A stretch of 8,342 bases of DNA from NCBI GenBank assembly GCA_030694835.1, contig JAUYUF010000031.1:1-8342 (forward strand), given 5' to 3'. The stretch's first letter is position 1; every line of letters starts with the position of its first letter. The position numbers and the translations under genes were made by a program. Below the pieces are notes generated by a model. It had not been told where the DNA came from. It ran no database searches and saw nothing but the letters and a program-made list of their open reading frames with translations. Shown one piece after another: positions 1 to 6,236 of this stretch. The DNA is from Flavobacteriaceae bacterium. Lineage in GTDB: Bacteria > Bacteroidota > Bacteroidia > Flavobacteriales > Flavobacteriaceae.

Positions 1-106
1 CTCCATCACCATAAACTTCTTGTACGTTAAACCACAATAAGAAAACAAGAAAAACAATCGGAATTAATGCCTCAATCAACGAAATTTTAGGAATTTTAGA
101 TGCCAT
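1..106 (-). CDS. nhaC: Na+/H+ antiporter, NhaC family (N-terminal fragment, cut by window edge)
   Basis: An ATG at 106-104 opens a frame that stays open for 35 codons to the window edge. The peptide begins MASKIPKISLIEALIPIVFL and continues into a hydrophobic stretch (about residues 11-27) followed by FNVQEVYGDG. A short polar start, an 'EALIPIVFL' helix and a 'NV...GD' loop is the pattern I know from the N-terminus of NhaC-type sodium/proton antiporters, inner-membrane proteins that export Na+ in exchange for H+. Only the first membrane segment is visible, so the family call rests on that segment alone. The gene is co-directional with the PLP enzyme upstream but separated from it by a strong terminator, so it probably has its own promoter; I see no convincing one in 107-161. 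No Shine-Dalgarno sequence precedes the ATG, as is usual in Bacteroidota. Confidence 0.6.
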   Translation of the reverse strand, partial: MASKIPKISLIEALIPIVFLVFLLWFNVQEVYGDG

Positions 107-161
107 AATAAAATTTTAAAGAATGTAATGATACATCAATTTATGCTTTTATGCAAATGAA

Positions 162-193
162 AAATCCCCATTACTAAATAGTAATAGGGATTT
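162..193 (-). terminator. Intrinsic terminator after the Cys/Met PLP enzyme gene
   Basis: Two 14-nt arms (162-175 and 180-193) pair around a 4-nt loop (176-179). The single imperfect position (169/186) is a C/A mismatch in plus-strand RNA but a U-G wobble in minus-strand RNA, so the hairpin is fully paired only when the minus strand is transcribed. In that direction it is followed by five U's (gggatttttc). It starts 19 nt past the stop codon at 213. It should stop read-through from the PLP enzyme gene into the antiporter gene. Confidence 0.85.
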
Positions 194-212
194 CAAATAT
201 GTTTTGATTGAC

Positions 213-1412
213 TTATAAAATACCTGCTTCCTGCATACAGGCTTTCATGTTTTGATAAGTACGTTCAATATCATCATCTAATCCGATGGAGAAACGAATC
301 AATCCTTTAGATAATCCCATTTCTTTTTGTTCATCTTCCGGAATTTCAGAAGAAGTGCTTGCTCCAGAGGCGCTGAATAAGGTTTTATAAAACCCTAAAC
401 TTACGGCTAAGTAACCAACATTTCTATGTTGCATCAATTCCATCAACTCATTCGCTTTTTCCAACGATTCTAATTCCAACGTCAATAATCCACCAAATCC
501 ATAGGTTTCATTTAACATCGATTTTAATAATTCGTGACCTTTATGATTTTTTAATCCAGGATAAACGACTGTTAAACCTGCTTTTTGGAATTGCTCAGCT
601 AAATATTGTGCGTTATCACTATGTTTACGCATCCGAATGGCTAACGTACGCATGTTTTTCAAAATTTGTGCTGCTCTTAAACTATCCATTACCGGACCTA
701 ACAACATGGCTGCTCCATCATTTACATTGCGTAAACTATCGATAAATTCTTTACTTGCACATACAACTCCACCAATAGTATCATTGGTTCCGTTGATAAA
801 TTTAGTTAAACTATGTATGGTAATTGTTGCTCCTAAATGACTCGAAGAAACCATTAATGGAGAAAAAGTATTATCTACAACCAGTGGAATATTATGTTTT
901 TTAGCCAATTTAGCCAATGCAGGTAAATTTGCTACTTCTAACAATGGATTGCTGATAGTTTCGCAGTAAATCATTTTAGTTTTGCTGTTAATAGCCGCCT
1001 CAACTTTTTCTAAAGATATAATATCTACAAACGAAGTATTAATATTTAATCTTGGTAAAAAGTTCTTCATAAAAGCATAAGTACCTCCATAGATTGTTCT
1101 GCTCGAAACAATATGATCATCTGCCTTACACAATTGTAAAATAACAGAAGTAATAGCACCCATTCCAGAACCAGCCACTAAAGCACTTTCTGTCCCTTCC
1201 ATTCTAGCTAAAGCATCCCCTAAAAATAAAGTACTTGGACTTGCATGACGTGAGTATAAATAACAACCTTCAGTGTGACCTTCAAAGGTATCTTGCATGG
1301 TTTTGGCTGCTAAAAAAGTATAAGTAGCTGAATCAGATATGGAAGGATTAACCCCTCCAAACTCGCCAAAATTTTGTATATCTTGAATAAAATCTGCTGG
1401 TTTAAATGACAT
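213..1412 (-). CDS. Cys/Met metabolism PLP-dependent enzyme (cystathionine synthase/lyase or methionine gamma-lyase-like)
   Basis: This 399-residue protein has the full length and motif order of the Cys/Met-metabolism fold-type I PLP enzymes, cytosolic enzymes of trans-sulfuration and C-S bond cleavage. YSR at 53-55 matches the phosphate-binding YxR. SGMGAI lies at 82-87, and Y108 of YGG matches the ring-stacking tyrosine. D180 in VVDNTF should contact the pyridine nitrogen. HSLTK at 200-204 gives K204 as the Schiff-base lysine, and R373 in IRFSIGLD should hold the substrate carboxylate. Odd points: the usual GHSD after the lysine is GTND (208-211), and the position expected to hold the specificity cysteine of methionine gamma-lyase is G110. 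The substrate therefore cannot be assigned, and the often-used labels cystathionine gamma-synthase or methionine gamma-lyase would both be guesses. A putative promoter lies at 1439-1469 and a terminator at 162-193, so it is probably monocistronic. Confidence 0.9.
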   Translation of the reverse strand: MSFKPADFIQDIQNFGEFGGVNPSISDSATYTFLAAKTMQDTFEGHTEGCYLYSRHASPSTLFLGDALARMEGTESALVAGSGMGAITSVILQLCKADDHIVSSRTIYGGTYAFMKNFLPRLNINTSFVDIISLEKVEAAINSKTKMIYCETISNPLLEVANLPALAKLAKKHNIPLVVDNTFSPLMVSSSHLGATITIHSLTKFINGTNDTIGGVVCASKEFIDSLRNVNDGAAMLLGPVMDSLRAAQILKNMRTLAIRMRKHSDNAQYLAEQFQKAGLTVVYPGLKNHKGHELLKSMLNETYGFGGLLTLELESLEKANELMELMQHRNVGYLAVSLGFYKTLFSASGASTSSEIPEDEQKEMGLSKGLIRFSIGLDDDIERTYQNMKACMQEAGIL

Positions 1413-1438
1413 GATGTAGTGTGTTAAAGTTTGTGGCG

Positions 1439-1469
1439 TAAAGGTACATATTTACTTGTTTAGATGAAA
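1439..1469 (-). promoter_or_regulatory. Candidate Bacteroidota promoter for the PLP enzyme gene
   Basis: On the minus strand TACCTTTA (1446-1439) matches the -7 consensus TAnnTTTG except at the last base. It is preceded after 19 nt by TTTC (1469-1466), one base off the TTTG -33 element. The start codon at 1412 lies 26 nt downstream, a reasonable distance for a short leader. Both boxes are imperfect in an AT-rich sequence, so this is a candidate only. Confidence 0.4.
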
Positions 1470-1510
1470 GAATATGGATAAAAGATCAAAGACATTAGGA
1501 AAATAAATGA

Positions 1511-1594
1511 GCGAAAAGCGAAAAGCGAAGAGAGAAAAGTAAAAAGTAAAAAGCGAAAAGCGAAAAATTTTCATTGTTAACTGATAACTTTTCA
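1511..1594. repeat. Drifting 7-bp tandem repeat tract 1
   Basis: Twelve 7-mers follow one another in strict register. From 1511 they are gcgaaaa, gcgaaaa, gcgaaga, gagaaaa, gtaaaaa, gtaaaaa, gcgaaaa, gcgaaaa, and from 1567 attttca, ttgttaa, ctgataa, cttttca. The first eight vary around one word; the last four change to another word without losing the 7-nt phase. The tract ends on the dtd stop codon (1592-1594) and fills about half of the 179-nt gap between dtd and the PLP enzyme gene. I see no convincing intrinsic terminator here, so where transcription of the operon ends is unclear. Confidence 0.85.
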
Positions 1595-2044
1595 CTCCTT
1601 ATTCTTAGAATCAATAATTATAGTAACGGGACCATCGTTAATTAAAGCTACTTTCATATCTGCTCCAAATACTCCTGATTTCACTTTTTGGGGTAATTGG
1701 AGGTCTAATTGTGTGATGAAATATTCATATAAAGGAATCGCTTGTTCAGGTCTCGCTGCTTTAATATAAGATGGTCTATTTCCTTTTTTAGTAGAAGCAT
1801 GCAATGTAAATTGACTGATGATTAATATTTCGCCATTCACTTCTTGGATACTACAATTCATGATGTTGGCATCATCAGGAAAAATCCGAAGGGGAATTAA
1901 TTTTTTGATGAGCCAATCAACATCTTCTTGAGTATCTTCTATTTCAATACCTAATAAAATAAGTAATCCATTTCCAATCTGAGATTTTTTCATCTTATCT
2001 ATGACAACAGAAGCTTCGGAAACTCTTTGAATAACTACTCTCAT
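1592..2044 (-). CDS. dtd: D-aminoacyl-tRNA deacylase
   Basis: This 150-residue protein has the normal length of Dtd, which hydrolyses D-amino acids (classically D-tyrosine) and mischarged glycine from tRNA in the cytosol. It starts MRVVIQRVSEASV, the typical family N-terminus. It carries the two signature motifs: SQFTL at 77-81 and NDGPVT at 136-141, whose GP (138-139) forms the chiral-proofreading cross-subunit motif. NRPSY (89-93) and AARP (96-99) are also characteristic. It is the last gene of the aromatic amino acid cluster, 11 nt after rsgA. A tyrosine-tRNA proofreading enzyme fits a tyrosine biosynthesis operon, though dtd is found in many contexts. Its last codons run into a 7-bp repeat tract. 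Confidence 0.95.
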   Translation of the reverse strand: MRVVIQRVSEASVVIDKMKKSQIGNGLLILLGIEIEDTQEDVDWLIKKLIPLRIFPDDANIMNCSIQEVNGEILIISQFTLHASTKKGNRPSYIKAARPEQAIPLYEYFITQLDLQLPQKVKSGVFGADMKVALINDGPVTIIIDSKNKE

Positions 2045-2055
2045 TTGTTAATTTT

Positions 2056-2991
2056 TTAGAATTCTGAAATTCCTCGATAATTCTCATCATTATCTAACAT
2101 TTGCACATAAGAACGATAACGAGAAAAGGCAATATCATCACTTTCAACGGCTTCTAAAACAGCACAATCAGGTTCTTCCAAATGCAAACAGTTATTAAAC
2201 TTACAATATTGTTTAAAATGAAAAATTTCAGGAAAATAATCGCCCACCTCTTGCTTTTCAAAATCTACCACTCCAAAACCTTTAATTCCGGGAGTATCAA
2301 TAATAAATCCACCAAAAGAAAGCTCAAACATTTCGGCAAAAGTGGTGGTATGCTGTCCTTGACCACTTTGTACAGAAACAGTGGTTGTTTTTAAATTTAA
2401 AGTAGGTTCTATTAAATTGATAAGCGTTGATTTTCCAACTCCAGAATGACCTGAAAATAAACTCACTTGGTCTTGCATTAACTCTTTTACCAAATCTACA
2501 TTCTTACCAGTAACAGCAGATATTTCAATGCATTCGTAACCAATAGCCTCATAAACAGATTTTAAAATTTCCATTTCTTGCAATTGCACTTCATCTAAAG
2601 CATCCACTTTATTAAATAATAGAATAACTGGTATCGAATAAGCTTCTGCCGTAGCAACAAAACGATCTATAAAACTGGTGTGAGTTGGCGGATTTGCTAT
2701 GGTTATCAACAAAAAAGCCTGATCAATATTGGCAGCAATGATATGCGTTTGTTTCGATAAATTAACTGATCTACGAATGATATAATTTTTTCGGGGATGA
2801 ATTTTTACAATAACTCCCGTATCTTTTTGTGGCTCTAGCTCATAATCAACTACATCACCAACAGATACAGGATTCGTACTTTTGATACCTTCCATTCTAA
2901 ACTTGCCACGAATTCGGCACTTTGTATAAAGACCCTCATCAGTTCTAACAATATACCAACTGCCAGTTGATTTTGTGACAATTCCCTGCAT
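2056..2991 (-). CDS. rsgA: Ribosome small subunit-dependent GTPase (30S maturation)
   Basis: This 311-residue protein is RsgA (YjeQ/EngC), a GTPase that acts at a late step of 30S subunit assembly. An N-terminal OB-fold part (about 1-70) is followed by the circularly permuted GTPase domain that defines the family: G4 NKVD at 127-130 and G5 SA at 158-159 come before the P-loop GHSGVGKS at 181-188. The G2-region QHTTTF is at 213-218 and G3 DTPG at 232-235. The C-terminal zinc site is complete, with C263, C268, H270 and C276 in the spacing C-x4-C-x-H-x5-C. The gene starts 3 nt after the stop codon of the DAHP synthase gene and ends 11 nt before dtd, so it is almost certainly co-transcribed. Nothing in the protein suggests an aromatic amino acid role; it is probably a passenger gene. 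Confidence 0.96.
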   Translation of the reverse strand: MQGIVTKSTGSWYIVRTDEGLYTKCRIRGKFRMEGIKSTNPVSVGDVVDYELEPQKDTGVIVKIHPRKNYIIRRSVNLSKQTHIIAANIDQAFLLITIANPPTHTSFIDRFVATAEAYSIPVILLFNKVDALDEVQLQEMEILKSVYEAIGYECIEISAVTGKNVDLVKELMQDQVSLFSGHSGVGKSTLINLIEPTLNLKTTTVSVQSGQGQHTTTFAEMFELSFGGFIIDTPGIKGFGVVDFEKQEVGDYFPEIFHFKQYCKFNNCLHLEEPDCAVLEAVESDDIAFSRYRSYVQMLDNDENYRGISEF

Positions 2992-2994
2992 TGA

Positions 2995-4074
2995 CTATTT
3001 ATTTATATCTTGTTGATGTTGAATCGATTCCAAATGAATCGCTTTAAATAATTTTTCAATAAATTCTTCACTTAAACCTCTTTTTGACCCAGTTTCAATC
3101 ATCTTTTCCATCAATTCGTTCCACCGACTACTTTGTAAAATAGCTACATTCTTTTCTTGTTTTAACTTACCAATTTGTTCAGCAATACTCATTCTAGAAG
3201 AAAGTAATTCAATTAAATTTTGATCCAACTGATCTAACTCTTTTCTATAAATAGTTAATCTATTGATATAATCTGTTTCATCCAATAAAGGTTTTTTAAC
3301 CCTTAATTGCTGTGTGATTTCATTTAAACGATGTGGTGTAATTTGTTGCGCAGCATCACTCCAAGCTTCATTTGGATTGATATGAGTTTCAATCATAAAT
3401 CCGTCGTAATTCAAATCAAGCCCTGTCTGACAAACATCAAACAACAATTCTCTGTTCCCACAAATATGAGAAGGATCTAACAACAAAGGTAAATCTGGAA
3501 ATTGTTTGCGTAACTCAATCGCCAAAGGCCATTTCGGTTTATTTCTATATACTTTTTCATGATAAGATGAAAATCCACGATGAATTACACCCAACTTCTC
3601 AACGCCTACTGAATGAAGACGCTCAACAGCTCCTAGCCACAAAGGTAAATCTGGATTAACTGGATTTTTAACCAACACAATTTTATCAGTTCCTCTTAAT
3701 GCTTCAGCTATTTCTTGAACAATAAAGGGGCTCACCGTAGAACGGGCACCAATCCACAACAAATCAATATCATGTTTCAAGGCTTGTTCAACATGATTCG
3801 CATTGGCTACCTCTGTAGCTGTTTTTAATCCAGTTTCTTCCTTCACACGTTGTAACCAAGGTAAACCAATAGCACCAACTCCCTCAAACTGACCTGGTCT
3901 AGTACGTGGTTTCCAAATACCAGCTCTAAAAAAAGTGGTATCGGTATCTTTGATTAAATGAGCCGTTGACAGTACTTGTGCTTCGGTCTCAGCACTACAA
4001 GGCCCTGCAATTACTAACGGATGCGTTAGTTGCAAATCGAGAAGCCATTTTTTAAATAATATATTGTTCTTCAT
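2995..4074 (-). CDS. aroF: Bifunctional DAHP synthase (type I-beta)/chorismate mutase (AroQ)
   Basis: This 359-residue protein fuses two enzymes of aromatic biosynthesis. Residues about 15-255 are a DAHP synthase, which joins phosphoenolpyruvate and erythrose 4-phosphate in the first shikimate step. Visible motifs are GPCS (24-27, metal-ligand C26), FRAGIWKPRT (49-58), DPSH (200-203) and ETH (229-231). Residues about 270-355 are an all-helical AroQ chorismate mutase, chorismate to prephenate, with R277, D284, R294, K305, R317 and Q354 at positions expected for the active site. The mutase sits at the C-terminus, as in the characterised Porphyromonas gingivalis enzyme, not at the N-terminus as in Bacillus. 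In such fusions the mutase domain is known to act as the allosteric sensor for prephenate; that control is inferred here. It lies between tyrA (18 nt) and rsgA (3 nt). DAHP synthase naming varies between genomes, so the symbol is approximate. Confidence 0.94.
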   Translation of the reverse strand: MKNNILFKKWLLDLQLTHPLVIAGPCSAETEAQVLSTAHLIKDTDTTFFRAGIWKPRTRPGQFEGVGAIGLPWLQRVKEETGLKTATEVANANHVEQALKHDIDLLWIGARSTVSPFIVQEIAEALRGTDKIVLVKNPVNPDLPLWLGAVERLHSVGVEKLGVIHRGFSSYHEKVYRNKPKWPLAIELRKQFPDLPLLLDPSHICGNRELLFDVCQTGLDLNYDGFMIETHINPNEAWSDAAQQITPHRLNEITQQLRVKKPLLDETDYINRLTIYRKELDQLDQNLIELLSSRMSIAEQIGKLKQEKNVAILQSSRWNELMEKMIETGSKRGLSEEFIEKLFKAIHLESIQHQQDINK

Positions 4075-4092
4075 AATTATAAGTTTACAAAT

Positions 4093-4962
4093 TTACGTTT
4101 CTTGGTGATTATTTAAAGCAATGCCAGCTAAAATTTCACCAACATGATTACATTGATGCATAATGGCTGATAATTGCGGTTCATCCTGCTTATAAATCAG
4201 GTTTCTAAATTCTTGCAAATTGTGGATATACTCATCCAACGATTTAAGTATATGTTGATGATTTTGTAGAAAAATAGGTGCCCATGTTGGAGGCGCACTT
4301 TTAGCCAATCTTACCGTAGATTCAAAACCACTACCGGCCAAATTAAAGATTTGCCGCTCATCTTTTTCTATTTCCAATACGGTCTTACCTAACATAAAAC
4401 TACTGATATGTGAAAGGTGAGAAACATAAGCCAAATGTTTATCATGCTCTACAGATTCCATAAACTGAATTCTAGCTCCCAACGATTTCCATAGCTGAAT
4501 TGTTTTTTCTAATTTTTGAGGACAACTTAAACTAGACTCACAAATAATAGTCAGTTTTTTTTTGAACAGATTATTGATGGCTGCAGAAGGTCCTGAATTT
4601 TCAGTACCAGCAATAGGGTGCACTGCCACCAATTGTGACCTTTTTGGGTGATTTCTAACAGCATTACATAATGGATTTTTAATAGATCCCATATCAAAAA
4701 CAATCGTATTTTCATGAACTCTATGGAGTACTTCTAAAGCTAATGAGGGTAAATAATTAACAGGAACAGCCAATATTACCCAATGAGCCTCTGAGACTTT
4801 TTCAATAGAAACCAACTCATCAACCCAACCCATTTGCAATGCTTCTTGTTCATGGATTTTATTATGATCCATTCCTAAAATAGTATAATTACCCAAATTT
4901 TTTAAATCTTTAGCTATAGAACCTCCCATTAATCCCAATCCTATAATTACTACTTTTTCCAT
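4093..4962 (-). CDS. tyrA: Prephenate dehydrogenase
   Basis: This 289-residue protein oxidatively decarboxylates prephenate to 4-hydroxyphenylpyruvate, the tyrosine branch. The N-terminal Rossmann fold opens with GLGLMGGS (8-15) and has D32 after the second strand, which suggests NAD+ over NADP+. HPIAGTE at 115-121 carries the expected catalytic histidine, H115. EHDKHLAYVSHLSH (172-185) and the segment around R218 (STVRLAKS) belong to the helical C-terminal dimerisation and substrate domain. There is no fused chorismate mutase and no C-terminal ACT domain, so tyrosine feedback through an ACT domain is not available. The mutase needed to supply prephenate is fused to the next gene, 18 nt downstream. 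The gene follows the aminotransferase with an 8-nt gap. Confidence 0.95.
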   Translation of the reverse strand: MEKVVIIGLGLMGGSIAKDLKNLGNYTILGMDHNKIHEQEALQMGWVDELVSIEKVSEAHWVILAVPVNYLPSLALEVLHRVHENTIVFDMGSIKNPLCNAVRNHPKRSQLVAVHPIAGTENSGPSAAINNLFKKKLTIICESSLSCPQKLEKTIQLWKSLGARIQFMESVEHDKHLAYVSHLSHISSFMLGKTVLEIEKDERQIFNLAGSGFESTVRLAKSAPPTWAPIFLQNHQHILKSLDEYIHNLQEFRNLIYKQDEPQLSAIMHQCNHVGEILAGIALNNHQET

Positions 4963-4970
4963 ATATTCTT

Positions 4971-6119
4971 TTATTTTTTTAATCGATTGATAACCTCATT
5001 TAAATCATTTACTGATGCACAAAGTGAAACCCTAATGAAATTATTGCCTACACTTCCAAAAACCATTCCAGGTGTAATAAAAATGCCCAATTGATGCAAT
5101 AGTTCTTCCGTAAATTGTTCGCCATCTTTTCCTTCAGGAAGTTTTGCCCACACAAACAATCCAGCAGTATTTTTATCATAGGTACAGTTAAGCATATCGA
5201 GTAATTTCCACACCAACAATCGGCGTTCTTTATAAACCTTGTTTAAATTGATAAACCAAGATTTTTCTAACTGAAGTGCAGCTACAGCAGCATGTTGGAT
5301 CCCTAAAAACATCCCTGAATCCATTTGACTTTTTACTTGTAAAATAGCTTCTATTTTATAGGCAGCACCCATAACCATTCCTACGCGCATGCCTGAAATA
5401 TTAAAAGTTTTACTCAATGAGTTCAACTCTAAAGCCACTTCATCTGCTCCCTCAACTTGCAAAATACTATTTGGTAAATCATTTAAAATAAAACTATAAG
5501 GATTGTCATTCACTATTAAGATTTGATGCTTTTTGGCAAACCTGATTAATTGTTGCCATTGATTAAGTGTAACGGTTGCTCCAGTGGGCATATGTGGATA
5601 GTTAACCCACATGAGCTTTACCTTAGAAAGATCTTGCAACTCCAAACTATCCAAATCGGGGAACCATCCGTTAGCTTCAGAAAGTTCGTATAAAATAGGC
5701 ACCGCTTCTACTAATTTAGTTACAGACATATAGGTTGGATATCCAGGATTAGGTATTAATACCTCATCACCCGTATTTAAAAACGCCATACTAATATGCA
5801 TAATACCCTCTTTAGAACCCATCAACGGTAAAATTTCTGTCTGAGGATTTATATCAACTTTAAAATGTTGTTGATAAAATTGACTCATAGCAATTCTTAG
5901 TTCCGGAATACCTTGATAAGATTGATATTGATTTGCTGATGGCAATTGCTGCGCATTGATTAATGCCTCAATTACTAATGAATCTGCAGCCAAATCTGGA
6001 CTACCAATTCCTAAATTGATAATTGATTTTCCTGCAGCTTTTAACTGTTGAATTTCTCTCATTTTATGAGAAAAATAGTACTCTTGTACATGCTGTAATC
6101 GGTCTGCTTTTGTTATCAT
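4971..6119 (-). CDS. PLP-dependent aminotransferase, class I/II (probable aromatic amino acid aminotransferase)
   Basis: A fold-type I aminotransferase of 382 residues from the ATG at 6119. The sequence shows GIGSPD at 37-42, NYPHMPTG (173-180, the NPxxPTG-type motif), D205 in VNDNPY (pyridine nitrogen), Y208, NSLSKTFN with the Schiff-base K237, and R363 in IRVSL for the substrate carboxylate. The class alone does not fix the substrate. Its position between pheA and tyrA makes transamination of phenylpyruvate and 4-hydroxyphenylpyruvate, giving Phe and Tyr, the likely job; an aspartate or diaminopimelate-type aminotransferase remains possible. I chose the ATG at 6119 because MITKADRLQHVQEYYFSHKM looks like the family N-terminus. 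The in-frame TTG at 6164 would start inside the loop of a hairpin and add 15 uncharacteristic residues. The gene is 111 nt after pheA and 8 nt before tyrA. Confidence 0.88.
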   Translation of the reverse strand: MITKADRLQHVQEYYFSHKMREIQQLKAAGKSIINLGIGSPDLAADSLVIEALINAQQLPSANQYQSYQGIPELRIAMSQFYQQHFKVDINPQTEILPLMGSKEGIMHISMAFLNTGDEVLIPNPGYPTYMSVTKLVEAVPILYELSEANGWFPDLDSLELQDLSKVKLMWVNYPHMPTGATVTLNQWQQLIRFAKKHQILIVNDNPYSFILNDLPNSILQVEGADEVALELNSLSKTFNISGMRVGMVMGAAYKIEAILQVKSQMDSGMFLGIQHAAVAALQLEKSWFINLNKVYKERRLLVWKLLDMLNCTYDKNTAGLFVWAKLPEGKDGEQFTEELLHQLGIFITPGMVFGSVGNNFIRVSLCASVNDLNEVINRLKK

Positions 6120-6153
6120 TTTTATAAGATTTGAGTATTTATCCCATCCTAAA

Positions 6154-6172
6154 TCCTTCCCCAAGGGAAGGA
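6154..6172. repeat. REP-like GC-rich hairpin in the pheA-aminotransferase gap
   Basis: Arms tccttccc (6154-6161) and gggaagga (6165-6172) form a perfect 8-bp stem around a 3-nt loop in very AT-rich surroundings. On the minus strand the hairpin is followed by TTTAGGATGGG, giving a palindrome-plus-tail layout like the dispersed repetitive palindromes seen in many Bacteroidota genomes. Seven T's follow it only on the plus strand (6174-6180), where no gene ends nearby. On the operon strand it lacks a proper U-tract, so I do not call it an operon terminator. In the mRNA it could act as a processing or stability element. Confidence 0.55.
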
Positions 6173-6180
6173 CTTTTTTT

Positions 6181-6236
6181 CGCTATTTCCTTTTGCTATT
6201 TGCTATTTACTTTTCGCTTTTCGCTATTTCCTATTG
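6181..6236. repeat. Drifting 7-bp tandem repeat tract 2
   Basis: Eight 7-mers run in register: cgctatt, tcctttt, gctattt, gctattt, acttttc, gcttttc, gctattt, cctattg. The words gcttttc and acttttc are rotations of the reverse complements of the gaaaagc and gaaaagt words in the tract at 1511-1594, so both loci carry the same family in opposite orientation. The tract contains the pheA stop codon (6231-6233) and lies directly beside the hairpin at 6154-6172, filling most of the gap before the aminotransferase gene. Confidence 0.8.

Noticed and set aside
637..840. A 67-codon plus-strand ORF
   Set aside because: It is the antisense shadow of the PLP enzyme gene, with no recognisable protein features.
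1567..1594. The gttaactgataac and aaaattttt segments as a terminator after dtd
   Set aside because: The stem is at most four or five A-T-rich pairs and is better explained as part of the 7-bp repeat tract.
2182..2394. A 70-codon plus-strand ORF
   Set aside because: It lies antisense to the conserved GTPase and zinc-site region of rsgA and resembles no protein.
6120..6164. A TTG start at 6164 for the aminotransferase
   Set aside because: It falls in the loop of the REP-like hairpin, adds residues unlike the family, and an ATG at 6119 begins the recognisable N-terminus.
6154..6180. The hairpin with seven T's read as an intrinsic terminator
   Set aside because: The T-run follows it only on the plus strand, where no gene ends upstream. 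On the operon strand it is followed by just three T's.
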